Shown in pieces: positions 1 through 9,051 of a stretch of DNA of 64,000 nucleotides. Location: contig CAXXFI010000001.1 in the NCBI GenBank assembly GCA_963665155.2, forward strand, positions 124,001-188,000. Direction: 5' to 3'. The DNA comes from UBA1141 sp963665155. GTDB taxonomy: Bacteria; Chloroflexota; Dehalococcoidia; Lucifugimonadales; UBA3495. A program made the translations under genes and the position numbers. Below the pieces are notes generated by a model. That model had not been told where the DNA came from and did no database searches. It worked only from the letters and a program-made list of their open reading frames with translations. How positions within the stretch are numbered: the first letter of the stretch is position 1; each line of letters begins with the position of its first letter.

Positions 1-83
1 CGCCGTCCTTCCTGCGTCATAGGTCGGTCACTTCCTTTTTAGACTCTCGATTCACGATTCGCGATTTTCTTGCGGTACTTTAC

Positions 84-122
84 TTGTTGGGCACGGTTGC
101 TGGGCACGGTTGTTGGACACGG
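84..122. repeat. Three tandem 13-bp repeats
   Basis: Three head-to-tail copies of a 13-bp unit close to TTGTTGGGCACGG lie at 84-96, 97-109 and 110-122, differing from each other at one or two positions. They are in the AT-rich non-coding leader before the DUF2089 operon. No gene is visible in bases 1-280; the role of the repeat is unknown. Confidence 0.7.
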
Positions 123-280
123 TCTGCTGGACTCCGCTGTCAGAGATCAAAGGGGACCGTAATCAAGTCCAGCAAACTAATAATAACAAGTAAGTGACTA
201 CAGTTCGAGTGGTCTTTTGTAACCGGCGTCCGGTTCATTTCTGCTTGAAATTATTTCGATGAATATAATTAATATACTTA

Positions 281-309
281 TTGATAATGTTAATTTAATA
301 TGCTATAAT
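281..309 (+). promoter_or_regulatory. Sigma70-type promoter of the DUF2089 operon
   Basis: TTGATA at 281-286 and a perfect TATAAT at 304-309 are separated by 17 bp in a very AT-rich stretch. The predicted transcript starts about 20 bp before the ATG at 338, and AAGGAA at 325-330 is a plausible ribosome binding site. Confidence 0.7.
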
Positions 310-337
310 TTATTTATTCTCTTAAGGAATATGTGTC

Positions 338-700
338 ATGGTCAGAGACTGGCAAGAACTCACCAGACTAACCGGAGGCGCAGACATGGTCGTGGAGCAG
401 GTCCGGTTGCCAGACAGCGATATCGCGATATCGGGCAGCTTCGAGCTACCCCCCTTAGCCCGTCTATCGGGAGAAGACCAAGTGTTCATCATGGTCTTCG
501 TTCGCAGCCACGGCTCCATCAAAGAAATGGAAAAGGCTTTCGGCATCAGCTACCCGACGGTTAAGAACCGCCTCAACCGCATCTCCTCCCAACTGGAATT
601 GGTGGAAACGGACCCGGTCCCCGACCACTCGGAAATATTGGCCCAACTCCAACGAGGGGAAATAACGGCGTCGGACGCCATCGGTAGGTTGTCCCAATGA
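338..700 (+). CDS. DUF2089 family regulator
   Basis: A 120-residue cytoplasmic protein of the DUF2089 family. The central part (about residues 45-85) holds the family's helix-turn-helix-like segment with the recognisable stretch FGISYPTVKNRL, followed by a C-terminal LAQLQRGEITASDAI segment that resembles the short helical repeat in SHOCT-like proteins. Its stop overlaps the ATG of a small membrane protein at 697, and a SHOCT-like protein follows at 1038. Family knowledge says DUF2089 proteins sit beside SHOCT/YvlB-like partners in Firmicutes and Chloroflexota and are likely transcriptional or envelope-stress regulators. Function beyond that is not established. A strong promoter lies just upstream. 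Confidence 0.85.
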   Translation: MVRDWQELTRLTGGADMVVEQVRLPDSDIAISGSFELPPLARLSGEDQVFIMVFVRSHGSIKEMEKAFGISYPTVKNRLNRISSQLELVETDPVPDHSEILAQLQRGEITASDAIGRLSQ

Positions 701-861
701 TGTGGCCGCCATCGCTGCTGAGAATCCGCATCGGGGACGTCAATCATGGTTTCCGCCTTTGGCTCCCATTGTTCCTGGTCTGGCCGCCAGTGCTGTTAAT
801 GTCGCTCTGCCTATTTCCTTTGGTCTTGTTGTTGTCGTTGCTGTTGTGGCCACTGGGTTGA
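697..861 (+). CDS. Small membrane protein (54 aa) coupled to DUF2089
   Basis: A 54-residue frame starting ATGATG at 697, overlapping the DUF2089 stop by the classical ATGA arrangement, so translational coupling is likely. The N-terminus is polar (about residues 9-20, RIRIGDVNHGFR) and residues 21-53 form one or two very hydrophobic leucine-rich membrane segments (LWLPLFLVWP, then PLVLLLSLLL). It is too short for most gene callers. Its position between the DUF2089 and SHOCT-like genes suggests a membrane member of the same sensory operon; that role is an inference. The bases from 862 to 1037 carry no visible gene. Confidence 0.7.
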   Translation: MMWPPSLLRIRIGDVNHGFRLWLPLFLVWPPVLLMSLCLFPLVLLLSLLLWPLG

Positions 862-1037
862 GGGTAAAACAATGTTGCTTTCCGGTCCCTGGTTCTTCCG
901 TATGTTTTGCGCGCTCCGGGGTCTTGTCATTGACGTAAAAAGCGGGACAAGTCAGGTATATATCGCGGTCAAGTAACGGAAACCGGTCCAAAAGCGAAAA
1001 TCAGCATTAATTCAGCATTAATAAGGCAGGCCCCAGT

Positions 1038-1477
1038 ATGACGGAGAATAGAAAGCAAGTCCTGGATATGTTGGCCCAAGGGAAAATCACCGTGGAAGAA
1101 GCCGAGCGGCTACTCTCATTAGTGGACCAGACCACAGGTGCGGATTACGGAACTGCCGAATCCAGAGACGCTCGAAAGCCAGCCCCCAAGTACCTACGGG
1201 TGGTGATTGGTGGTGACGACCCTCAGACTGAGCACGTAAACATCGAGGGAACGAACTCCGCGTGCCCATGGGACTGATTCGCGCGGGGGTCAGGTTAGCA
1301 TCGTTGCTCCCGAACGATGCCACCTCAAAGGTAAATGACAAGCTCAGAGAAAATGGCATCGGCATTGATATCGGGAAGATCAAACCCGAAGACTTGGAAG
1401 AGTTAGTCGACCAGTTGAGCGACCTGCAAGTGGATATCCAAGATGGCAAAGAAACGGTGCGGATATACGTCGAGTGA
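1038..1477 (+). pseudogene. SHOCT-like (YvlB-type) protein, frameshifted
   Basis: The first frame (1038-1277) encodes a SHOCT-like N-terminus (residues 1-30, VLDMLAQGKITVEEAERLL) and a linker ending PKYLRVVIGG. The second frame (from about 1250 to 1477) encodes the conserved core RVPMGLIRAGVRLASLLP and the acidic C-terminus ending DGKETVRIYVE. In intact homologues these are one protein, with the VNI and RVPMGLIRAG segments nearly adjacent. The frame changes between about 1242 and 1260. This is either a real frameshift or a sequence error. It belongs to the operon with DUF2089 at 338 and the small membrane protein at 697. Confidence 0.75.
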
Positions 1478-1584
1478 CCGGTTGGACGAGGCAACTATAA
1501 CCAACAAGATTTTGACCGAGTAACTGTTTCAGCGAACAATCGACGACGGAATCCGGCCAACTGCGGATTCCCAGGTGAAAGAAA

Positions 1585-1920
1585 ATGCAGACCCTAACAA
1601 AACGGCCAATCCCTCAGCCCGCCCCAGTGGTCACGGCAGAAAGCCTGAAAGTGCGCTTGTCTGCCACCGCGACCATAGCGCCTGTGGCAATCCCAGTCCC
1701 ACAAGAAGCTGATGTTAGGGAAAGATCAGGGCGTGTAGGCTTACGGTTCTCCGGTCTCGCCTTAAAGATCGCCCGAGGAATATCGTTTGTCTACAACTTA
1801 TTGGCCGGACCTCCCATGACCGAACGGGACCGGGCCCAGTATTCAGCTACAGTGGCCCAAGTACAGCAGCACCAGGTCATGGCTCACCTATGGAGCAGCA
1901 AACCCAACAGAGATATCTAG
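1585..1920 (+). CDS. Hypothetical protein, 111 aa
   Basis: Not recognised. The frame starts at ATG 1585 with a purine-rich leader (GGTGAAAG) just upstream. The first 50 residues are rich in proline, alanine and valine and look disordered. Residues about 55-75 (LRFSGLALKIARGISFVYNLL) form a moderately hydrophobic amphipathic segment, and the C-terminus is glutamine-rich. There is no signal peptide. It follows the DUF2089/SHOCT genes on the same strand after about 100 bp and converges on the MetB-like gene. It could be a short membrane-associated protein or a chance frame. Confidence 0.45.
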   Translation: MQTLTKRPIPQPAPVVTAESLKVRLSATATIAPVAIPVPQEADVRERSGRVGLRFSGLALKIARGISFVYNLLAGPPMTERDRAQYSATVAQVQQHQVMAHLWSSKPNRDI

Positions 1921-1959
1921 AACGAAAGTTGTGGTAAATCCGCAGTTTTAGTCTCCACT

Positions 1960-3096
1960 CTACTCCAAAGCCTGGGCCAAATCGACCACCAAGTCTTCCG
2001 GGTTCTCCAGACCGATGGACATACGCAGCAAGCTTTCCGGAGTTCCGGTTTTTTGGTCCTCAGCCACACCCCAATTCTCAACGGATTCCCGGTGTTCGAT
2101 CAAGCTGCTGGTGCCTCCCAGGCTGGTTGCCCTAGTGAACAAACCGACCTTCGCCGCCATTCTCATGGCCCCTACTTTCCCGCCCTTTACTTCCACCGAG
2201 ACCATGCCGCCGAATCGAGACATCTGCCGAGAGGCAATCTCGTGGCCGGGATGCTCCTTCAAACCCGGGTGGTGCACCGCCTCCACACCGGCATGTCCTC
2301 GCAGAAACTCGGCCACTACCGCTGCGTTTTCCGAGTGACCGCGCATGCGGTAAGGCAGAGTCCGGATGCCCCTCAGGACCAGCCAACAATCGAAGGCAGA
2401 CGGTACTGCTCCTCCCGTGTTCTGGATCATCCGAATTTTCTGGAATAGGCTATCGTCTTCTTTCGTCACTACAGCACCGCCCGTGACATCGCTGTGACCG
2501 CCAAGATACTTGGTGGTGGCGTGTACAACCAAGTCTGCGCCCAACTCCAAGGGCCGCTGAAGTGCCGGGGTAGCCCAGGTGTTGTCGCAGACGCAGACGG
2601 CTCCAACCCGGCGGGCAACGCCCGCAACCTCCTTGATGTCCGTGACTTTCAGCAAGGGGTTGGAAGGCGTCTCGGCCCATATCAGCTTAGTGTTGGGCCG
2701 CACCGCCTCTTCTACTTGAGCTAAGTCAGTCATATCCACGAAGGTCGCTTCCAGACCCCACCGCTCGAAGATGTCCACCAATATTCGGGAGGTGCCGTGA
2801 TAAACGTCGTTGGGCGCTATGACGTGGTCGGCAGGCGACAATGCCTGGAAAACCGCCATGGTGGCGGCAGACCCGGAAGCGAAGGCTGCGCAATCCGCGC
2901 CAGCTTCCAGGGCCGTCAGACATTCTTCCAAAGCGCTCCTGTTGGGGTTGCCGACTCGTGCGTACACATAACCTCTGGGATAGGAGCCGTCCTCGTCCCG
3001 CTCAAAGGTGCTGGACGGATGTATCGGCGGCGTTACCGCACCGGTGCCCGAGTCTACCCCATGCCCGGCGTGAACCGCCAGAGTTTCGAATTTCAT
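1960..3096 (-). CDS. metB: Cys/Met metabolism PLP enzyme (cystathionine gamma-synthase type)
   Basis: A 378-residue PLP-dependent enzyme of the trans-sulfuration family (cystathionine gamma-synthase/lyase, homocysteine synthesis). Visible hallmarks are the N-terminal AVHAGHGVDSGTGAVTPPIH, the YARVGNPNR cofactor-phosphate region contributing to the neighbouring active site, and the lysine motif HATTKYLGGHSDVTGGAV that forms the Schiff base. The start at 3096 is preferred over an upstream one at 3234 because AGGGAGGT sits about 5 bp before it and the family begins here. Substrate choice (synthase, beta-lyase or gamma-lyase) cannot be read from sequence. It is transcribed alone and divergently from the NHL gene at 3324. 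Confidence 0.85.
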   Translation of the reverse strand: MKFETLAVHAGHGVDSGTGAVTPPIHPSSTFERDEDGSYPRGYVYARVGNPNRSALEECLTALEAGADCAAFASGSAATMAVFQALSPADHVIAPNDVYHGTSRILVDIFERWGLEATFVDMTDLAQVEEAVRPNTKLIWAETPSNPLLKVTDIKEVAGVARRVGAVCVCDNTWATPALQRPLELGADLVVHATTKYLGGHSDVTGGAVVTKEDDSLFQKIRMIQNTGGAVPSAFDCWLVLRGIRTLPYRMRGHSENAAVVAEFLRGHAGVEAVHHPGLKEHPGHEIASRQMSRFGGMVSVEVKGGKVGAMRMAAKVGLFTRATSLGGTSSLIEHRESVENWGVAEDQKTGTPESLLRMSIGLENPEDLVVDLAQALE

Positions 3097-3323
3097 CTGA
3101 GACCTCCCTATGCGGCACCTGGTTGGTGACGCCACCAGTTTAATGGATTTTGCCAGTCCATCGCCATTAGCGCGAGGCCATTGATGAGAACTCGGATATG
3201 CGAGCTGAGGTATGGCCTGGCTGGAGTTTTCCATTGCAATACTTTGCTCGGATGCTACAATCTTGCAAAGGTCCAGGCGTCGATAAGCGGCTGGGACCGA
3301 ATTTTGGCGCCAAGAGGTGAATT

Positions 3324-4274
3324 ATGGTGGCAATGGGTACAGCAAACTACACCTATGAAGTAGCGGAAAACTGGGGCAAGCTGCCCGACGGTTTTTCCTA
3401 CAAAGAATGTGCGGCAGTCGGCGTGGACTCCAACGACAACGTCTATGTGTTCAATCGGGGCGAGCACCCCGTGATCGTTTTTGACCGGGAAGGCAATTTC
3501 CTGCGGTCATTCGGCGAAGGAACGTACCCCCGTGCCCACGGCATTACCATAGCGCCTGGCGATACGATGTTTCTAACCGATGACGGAGACCACACAGTGC
3601 GCAAATGCTCGCTGGACGGGAAAGAGTTGTTCAAGCTGGGCATAAGCGGCAAGCCCGCTCCATTCATGAGCGGCGACCCCTTCAATCGCTGCACCCACGT
3701 TGCCTTGGACCCTGACACCGGGGAGTTTTATGTTACCGACGGCTACGGCAATGCCAGGGTTCATAAGTACACTCCCGACGGCAAGCTGTTGTTTTCCTGG
3801 GGAGAGTCGGGCACCGGACCGGGGCAGTTCAACATCGCCCACAACGTAGCCACCGACAAAGACGGTTGGGTCTATGTGGCCGACCGGGAGAATCAGCGCA
3901 TTCAGGTATTCGATAAAAACGGCAAGTTCGAAACCCAGTGGAAAGACATGGCCCGGCCCTGCGGTCTGTTCATAGACCCCACCGGAGACCAGAAAGTCTA
4001 TGTCGGCGAATTGGGAGTGGCCATCGGCCCCAACTCTCAAGCGTCGGGCTTGGGCCCCAGAATTACCATCATGGATGTCGCTGGGAATACTCTGGCCAAG
4101 CTCGGCGACATTCCGGAGGGCGAGCAGCCCGGGACATTCCTGGCGCCCCACGGCGTGTGCGTTGACTCCCATGGCGACATCTACGTGGCGGAAGTATCCT
4201 GGACCCACACCGGCAGCAACCTAACGCCGCCGAGAGAAGTGCGGTCACTGCAGAAGCTGGTGCGGAAAGCGTAA
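3324..4274 (+). CDS. NHL-repeat beta-propeller protein
   Basis: A 316-residue protein of NHL repeats, related to the propeller domain of peptidyl-alpha-hydroxyglycine alpha-amidating lyase. Repeats of about 45 residues with the pattern GxxVDSNDNVYVFNRGEHPVIVFD are visible from residue 30 to the end. No signal peptide is seen, so it is probably cytoplasmic or exported by another route. AGAGGTGA lies just before the ATG. Two other NHL proteins occur in this window (56159 and 58915). The family binds ligands or acts as a lyase; activity here cannot be decided. It is followed after 84 bp by the ComB-like gene on the same strand. Confidence 0.8.
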   Translation: MVAMGTANYTYEVAENWGKLPDGFSYKECAAVGVDSNDNVYVFNRGEHPVIVFDREGNFLRSFGEGTYPRAHGITIAPGDTMFLTDDGDHTVRKCSLDGKELFKLGISGKPAPFMSGDPFNRCTHVALDPDTGEFYVTDGYGNARVHKYTPDGKLLFSWGESGTGPGQFNIAHNVATDKDGWVYVADRENQRIQVFDKNGKFETQWKDMARPCGLFIDPTGDQKVYVGELGVAIGPNSQASGLGPRITIMDVAGNTLAKLGDIPEGEQPGTFLAPHGVCVDSHGDIYVAEVSWTHTGSNLTPPREVRSLQKLVRKA

Positions 4275-4358
4275 AGCCGGGACAGAACTCCGGAACTGGT
4301 GATTATCCTGGAACTCGTGATTTACCGTAATTTTCTGGATGATTTTCAAGGAAATAAA

Positions 4359-5048
4359 ATGGAAATAATGCTGGGCAGCCTGGTGCGGGACGCCAAAGAT
4401 GCCGAGGGCACCGTCATCATAATCGACGTGTTCCGGGCTTTTACCACCGCCGCCATCGCGTTCGACCGGGGTGCCGACCGCATCGTCTTAGTGGCTGAGA
4501 TCGAGGAAGCCCTGGCATTGCGTGACCAGGGCGTGGGCGACCTGCTTATGGGAGAGGTGGACGGCACCCGGCCCGACGGTTTCGACTTTGGCAACTCTCC
4601 CTTTGAGATTTCCACCGCCGACGTTGCCGGGAAGACCATCGTCCAATCGACCCGAGCCGGGACCGTGGGCGTGGCGGCAGCAAGCAAGGCCGAGACGACT
4701 TATCTAGGCTCTTTCGCCGTGGCCGAGGCTACCGTCAAGGCTATTAAACAAGAGAACCCGGATTTGGTTTCGATTATTGCCATGGGAGACCGGGGCGTCT
4801 TCCGGTCGGACGAGGACGAACAGTGCTCCCTGTACCTCAGAATCTTGCTTGAAGGGCGTAAGCCTTCGGATGATGCGGTGCGTAGCTTGGTAATGGACGG
4901 AGGACAGACCCAGAAGTTCTTCGACCCGGCACAGAGCCAGTACCATCCGGAAGATGTGGAGTTGGCTTTGCAGTTCAACCGGTTTCCCTTCGCCATGAAG
5001 ATTAACCGGGAGGACGGGTTGTTGGTGGCCCGCAAGGTTGGGGTTTGA
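4359..5048 (+). CDS. ComB-family 2-phosphosulfolactate phosphatase
   Basis: A 229-residue protein of the ComB family, whose founding member dephosphorylates 2-phosphosulfolactate in coenzyme M synthesis. The family core is clear: VIIIDVFRAFTTAA near residue 25, the MGEVDGTRPDGFDFGNSP segment near residue 65, and QSTRAGTVGV near residue 95. The start at 4359 is chosen because AAGGAAAT precedes it; an upstream start at 4299 would add 20 unrelated residues. Bacteria with ComB homologues often lack coenzyme M, so the true substrate is uncertain. A perfect stem-loop follows the gene. Confidence 0.8.
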   Translation: MEIMLGSLVRDAKDAEGTVIIIDVFRAFTTAAIAFDRGADRIVLVAEIEEALALRDQGVGDLLMGEVDGTRPDGFDFGNSPFEISTADVAGKTIVQSTRAGTVGVAAASKAETTYLGSFAVAEATVKAIKQENPDLVSIIAMGDRGVFRSDEDEQCSLYLRILLEGRKPSDDAVRSLVMDGGQTQKFFDPAQSQYHPEDVELALQFNRFPFAMKINREDGLLVARKVGV

Positions 5049-5055
5049 CCTTTTT

Positions 5056-5091
5056 CTGGGGAAACCTCTTTCCCAAAAGAGGTTTCCCCAG
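5056..5091. terminator. Perfect 16-bp stem-loop between convergent genes
   Basis: CTGGGGAAACCTCTTT at 5056-5071 pairs perfectly with 5076-5091 around a CCCA loop. It lies between the convergent ComB-like and FAD-oxidoreductase genes, where a bidirectional terminator would be expected. There is no T-run after the stem on either strand, so it is not a textbook rho-independent terminator. Confidence 0.55.
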
Positions 5092-5107
5092 ACCCCTTCT
5101 AGAAAAC

Positions 5108-6235
5108 TTAGTATTCTTCCTTAAACCTTGCAGGGTTCAGGTGGCTGATTCCTGGCACTTCGGTGTGGCCTTTTAGGATCAGGTCGGCTAGGCCAAAGCT
5201 CATGCCGGTGCTCCATAGGATCCCCTTGCGGCCAGCGCCGGTGCCTATGTACAGGTTCTCCCAGCCGGAGGCTTTGCCTACTATTGGCATTCCGTCGGTG
5301 GACAACGGTCGCAGGCATGCCGTCTGCTGAGCCAGCCTGGCGTCGGTCAGACCCGGAGCCATCTTCAACAAGTCCGCCATAATACTGTCCCTGGCCTGTG
5401 ACGTCGTTTCCTCGTCGAAACCAACCTCTTCTTCGGTGGTGCCCGCCCAGGTTAAGCCGTCGGGTTTAGTCACGACGTAGCTGCCACTCCAGTAAAGAGA
5501 AGTCTTGATGGGACCGGCTTGGTTTTCCAGCCGAAGAATCTGACCTTTCAATGGCAGCACTGGGATTTCCAGCCCGCACCATGCCGAAGCTTGACCAGCC
5601 CACGGTCCCATGGCCAAGACAACCATCCCGGCTTCCAAATTGCCGCCGTCGAAGGTCACCCCGGTACACCTTCCTCCTTGCGAGAGAAGCCCAGTGACCC
5701 GTCGCTGCAAGACATCCACGCCAAACTTCGCTGCGGATTGGGCCGCGGCCAGCGTGTGGCGGTAGGGTTCAACCGACGCCGCATTCTGGACGTAGACACC
5801 GCCCAAGGAAACCGGGCTGGCCATGGGCTCGACCTTAACCACCTCTTCGGCCTCCAGCCAGCTTACAGTGAACGCATCCACTTTCTGTTGCCATGCCAGG
5901 TTGTTTTTCATCTCGGCCACCGAGTCTTCATCGAAGGCTAGGGACAGGCGATTGGTGAACTGAAACTGGTTGTCCACACCCGAGGCTTCTTTCAGTTCTT
6001 GGGACAACCGGTGGTGGCGCTGCAACGACCACACGCTAAAATCCAACAGCGGGTCGGGAATGCCAGCTCCTTCCAGAGCACCCATTTCGCCGAAAGCGAA
6101 CCCCGAAGCGTGGCTGCCCACCGAATCGGCCTCCAACAGAGTGACTTTCATGCCTTCCCGGGCCAATAAAAAGGCGGTAAGGCATCCGACGACTCCACCG
6201 CCAACGATAATTGCGTCTCTGACGTTGTCCGTCAA
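5108..6235 (-). CDS. FAD-dependent oxidoreductase (DadA/glycine-oxidase type)
   Basis: A 375-residue flavoprotein of the DAO family. The N-terminal Rossmann motif AIIVGGGVVGCLTAFLLAREG (residues about 8-28) binds the ADP part of FAD, and the acidic residue of LLEADSVG ends the second strand. The C-terminal FAD contact is seen as NLYIGTGAGRKGILWSTG. Such enzymes oxidise amino acids or N-methylated amines and produce imine plus hydrogen peroxide; the actual substrate is unknown. There is no signal peptide. The gene is monocistronic and converges on the ComB-like gene. Bases 6236-6416 hold no visible feature. Confidence 0.85.
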   Translation of the reverse strand: MTDNVRDAIIVGGGVVGCLTAFLLAREGMKVTLLEADSVGSHASGFAFGEMGALEGAGIPDPLLDFSVWSLQRHHRLSQELKEASGVDNQFQFTNRLSLAFDEDSVAEMKNNLAWQQKVDAFTVSWLEAEEVVKVEPMASPVSLGGVYVQNAASVEPYRHTLAAAQSAAKFGVDVLQRRVTGLLSQGGRCTGVTFDGGNLEAGMVVLAMGPWAGQASAWCGLEIPVLPLKGQILRLENQAGPIKTSLYWSGSYVVTKPDGLTWAGTTEEEVGFDEETTSQARDSIMADLLKMAPGLTDARLAQQTACLRPLSTDGMPIVGKASGWENLYIGTGAGRKGILWSTGMSFGLADLILKGHTEVPGISHLNPARFKEEY

Positions 6236-6416
6236 TTTACTCGGCGCTCCTTAAAAACTATTGGAACCCATTATGTTTGGCCCAGCTTAAAGCCGGCTCT
6301 CGCCGACGGACCATGCGCTATCACATCGGATCGTCTTAGATGGCTATGTAATGTCGAATAACAATCAGATTGAATACGGGCTGCGTCCCTATCCATTCAG
6401 CAGGCCCCCGACCGGC

Positions 6417-7238
6417 TTACAATCCTTTGAACCACACCTCAAACTGCTCCATTAAAGCTGGCTCAGCCTGCACTTTGAGTCGCGGCGAAGAGGAGTCGAT
6501 CCGCCCGTAAATGTAGAGAAGGTAGGTATCGGCGTCGCAACGCAACGTGGCGTCAGCGGGGGTGGCCGATGCCGGGCCAACATGGAATTGGCTGCCAGTG
6601 ACGTTTACATCGTGATTGCGATTTTGATGGCCCTCCAATTCAAACCGGAATACAGTGGTGTTCTCTGCAGCGGGTCCTGGACGGAACGTCATGCCCAGCC
6701 ACATAGGCGCGATTTCCAGCAAGCGCTCAACGCTTACGGCGTCCAAGCGACAATCAGGGTCGAATGCAGAGCGCATATCCCAATCGTGGATGGTCATCTC
6801 CTGAATCCGCAGGTCCACATAGTCTCCGGCCGTCATGGTTGGCCGTCTCATGTGCCAGCAGGGCTTGTCCCAGTCGTCGGCGCCCACGGAGTTCAAGGCT
6901 TGTCCCAACTCCTGATACTTCTGTTCGAAAACCGAGAGCAACCCGTCTCCCAACGACTCCCGTAGGGCAACGTATTGACGGGCGTTGTTCGCTGAGATAC
7001 CCTCCGCGTCCAAGGCTACAAAACCTTCGGGCGGTCCGGCATCGCCACCCAGACCCCGGCGCAAACTTTCCATCTGACGCTCGGCCCCGCCTATCAAATG
7101 GCCCAAGACGTCTCTCACTTGCCAGGCGTCGCAGGCACTGGGCCGCGCCCAGTCTTCTGTGCTCAATTCCGCCAGGAATTTGTGCATCCTTTGGGCAAGA
7201 CCTCGAACCAAATCGATACGGTCCTGTATTTCCGCCAT
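6417..7238 (-). CDS. Maleylpyruvate isomerase/MDMPI-like DinB-fold protein
   Basis: A 273-residue protein of the mycothiol-dependent maleylpyruvate isomerase N-terminal (DinB-like) family. The four-helix bundle begins at residue 5 and carries the characteristic WQVRDVLGHLIGGAERQ segment near residue 40, with a histidine in the position used for metal binding, and a second histidine in MTIHDWDMRSAF near residue 165. The C-terminal third (from about residue 190) matches the extra sterol-carrier-like domain common in this family. Many homologues have no known substrate, so it should not be read as a proven isomerase. Confidence 0.75.
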   Translation of the reverse strand: MAEIQDRIDLVRGLAQRMHKFLAELSTEDWARPSACDAWQVRDVLGHLIGGAERQMESLRRGLGGDAGPPEGFVALDAEGISANNARQYVALRESLGDGLLSVFEQKYQELGQALNSVGADDWDKPCWHMRRPTMTAGDYVDLRIQEMTIHDWDMRSAFDPDCRLDAVSVERLLEIAPMWLGMTFRPGPAAENTTVFRFELEGHQNRNHDVNVTGSQFHVGPASATPADATLRCDADTYLLYIYGRIDSSSPRLKVQAEPALMEQFEVWFKGL

Positions 7239-7519
7239 TGATTCCTCCGAGCAATTTTGTCAGACCCTTTAGAAGCTTGCCGATCGAGGGCTCGCTACCA
7301 GGCGATATGGACTGCTGCTATTTTGCGGTAAAGTGTGGCGGCCCGCAACCGGTTTAGGTTAAGATTCTCAACCCCGAAGCTAAAGAATTGAATTCGAGGC
7401 CGGTGAGTTCCCACTCGGTTCCAATATAGACATTCAGGTGTGTTCACGTACACTATATTTTCAAGTCTAGCGATTCTCGTTCAGCGATTTTCATCCAACC
7501 AGAATATCGAGGTCTACTC

Positions 7520-8401
7520 ATGAATCAAAGCTCCATCTCCGCCGAGGATAATTACTCCCGTCAAAAGGTTTCGGTGTTAGGCACGGAAATAACCTACGTG
7601 GATGCCGGTCAGGGAGAGCCCATCGTCTTCCTCCATGGCAATCCCACTTCATCCTACCTGTGGCGCAACATTATCCCTCACCTGGAAAAGTCTGCCCGTT
7701 GCCTCGCCCCCGACTTGGTTGGCATGGGTAGCTCCGGAAAATCCGCCGATGGCAGCTACCGGTTTGTGGACCACAGTCGTTACTTGGACGCTTGGTTCGA
7801 AGCATTGGACCTGAGAGCAAACGTAACTCTGGTTGTGCACGATTGGGGTTCCGCTCTGGGGTTTTACTGGGCCCACCGATACCCCGATCGCATCAAAGGG
7901 ATTGCCTACATGGAGGCTATCGTGCGTCCCCTAACCTGGGACACGTGGCCCGAACAATCCAGGAGAATTTTCCAGGGCATGCGTTCCCCATCGGGAGAAG
8001 AGATGGTATTGGAAAAGAACGTATTTGTAGAGCGCATACTGCCCGGAAGCATCTTGCGCGGCCTGACAGAGGAAGAACTCGACGTCTACCGCCGTCCTTA
8101 CCAAGAAGCTGGCGAGTCACGCCGACCCACGTTGACTTGGCCCAGGGAAATACCCTTGGAAGGCGAGCCGGCAGACGTGGCCGAGATCGTTGACGGTTAC
8201 GCCCAGTGGCTGGCTTCCAGCCAGATTCCCAAGCTGTTCATCAATGCCGACCCGGGGGCTATGCTGATTGGAGAGCAACGGGAATTCTGCAGAACATGGC
8301 CCAGTCAGCAGGAGGTCACCGTGTCGGGAACTCACTTCATACAAGAGGATTCCCCTGTCGAGATTGGCAGCGCAATCGCCGAATGGTACGCCTCTCTCTA
8401 G
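7520..8401 (+). CDS. Haloalkane dehalogenase (HLD-II type)
   Basis: A 293-residue alpha/beta hydrolase that should cleave the carbon-halogen bond of haloalkanes to give an alcohol and halide. The catalytic pentad can be assigned by motif: nucleophile Asp108 in VVHDWGSALGF, general acid Glu132 in YMEAIVRPL, base His272 in GTHFIQED, and halide-stabilising Asn41 and Trp109 (HGNPTSSYLW and HDWG). This spacing is that of DhaA/LinB-type enzymes. No signal peptide is present, so it is cytoplasmic. It stands alone after a 280-bp intergenic region; a HAD-type haloacid dehalogenase is encoded at 15093, which hints at organohalogen use. Confidence 0.9.
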   Translation: MNQSSISAEDNYSRQKVSVLGTEITYVDAGQGEPIVFLHGNPTSSYLWRNIIPHLEKSARCLAPDLVGMGSSGKSADGSYRFVDHSRYLDAWFEALDLRANVTLVVHDWGSALGFYWAHRYPDRIKGIAYMEAIVRPLTWDTWPEQSRRIFQGMRSPSGEEMVLEKNVFVERILPGSILRGLTEEELDVYRRPYQEAGESRRPTLTWPREIPLEGEPADVAEIVDGYAQWLASSQIPKLFINADPGAMLIGEQREFCRTWPSQQEVTVSGTHFIQEDSPVEIGSAIAEWYASL

Positions 8402-8459
8402 GTACCGAGAATTGTATATGTGCCCTGGAATGCCCGTAGTCAAAATCCCCGGCTCAGGG

Positions 8460-8716
8460 AGAACGATCTCAGAGTCTCTACCCGTTCGTGGTGAGCCCGT
8501 CGAACCATCCCTCAGCAGCAACCTTCGACTCGCTCAGGGTGAACCACCTTGGAGTCTCCAACCGTTCGTGGTAAGCCTGTCGAACCATCTCCACGCCGCA
8601 GCCCCCTTCGACAAGCTTCAGGGCGAACGGTCTTGGAGATCTTTACCCGTTCGAGGTGAGCTTGCCGAACCATTTCTTTGCGGGGACACCCTTCGACAAG
8701 GCTCAGGGCGAACGGG
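8460..8716. repeat. Cluster of degenerate intergenic repeats
   Basis: At least three copies of a unit like CCGTTCGTGGTGAGCC followed by TGTCGAACCAT (near 8481, 8562 and 8648) alternate with complementary arms such as CCCTTCGACAAGGCTCAGG (near 8691), giving stem-loops. The same unit recurs at 61566-61640 and in part near 14327. This is a dispersed, non-coding palindromic repeat of the genome. Confidence 0.75.
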
Positions 8717-9051
8717 AATTGGGCGGGCGTTACGAAACTGATGGCCCTAATGTCCTTGGCGATCTTGGGCGCTAGACCGGCACTAATCGCCCTTGACTAC
8801 GTCCACTAGTCTTTACAATACGTACTTGTATGATAACGGGAAGCTTGGGTTGGGGATTAAAGACACAGCGAGGTATGCGGTTTGCTTAGGTGGTCGTGCT
8901 TAACTACGGGAATATTATTCTCGCTGCTTTTCTTGGTCTTCCTGGCTACTTGCCGGAATCGTGGGCTTCCGATTAACGAAGAAGTCACCAGCAGCGTCAG
9001 CCCGACAGCGTCCCATGTACAATTCGAAGCGGAATGGCCCTAAAACCAGGG
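8717..9051. other. Non-coding gap
   Basis: About 330 bp between the repeat cluster and the end of yraN. No convincing gene, RNA structure or mobile element was seen. Confidence 0.5.

Noticed and set aside
702..938. A 78-codon plus-strand frame after DUF2089
   Set aside because: It is out of phase with the better 54-codon membrane protein at 697-861, which has the ATGA coupling and a coherent membrane segment.
5056..5091. Classical rho-independent terminator
   Set aside because: The stem is perfect, but no T-run follows on either strand. Kept only as a stem-loop that may act with another signal.
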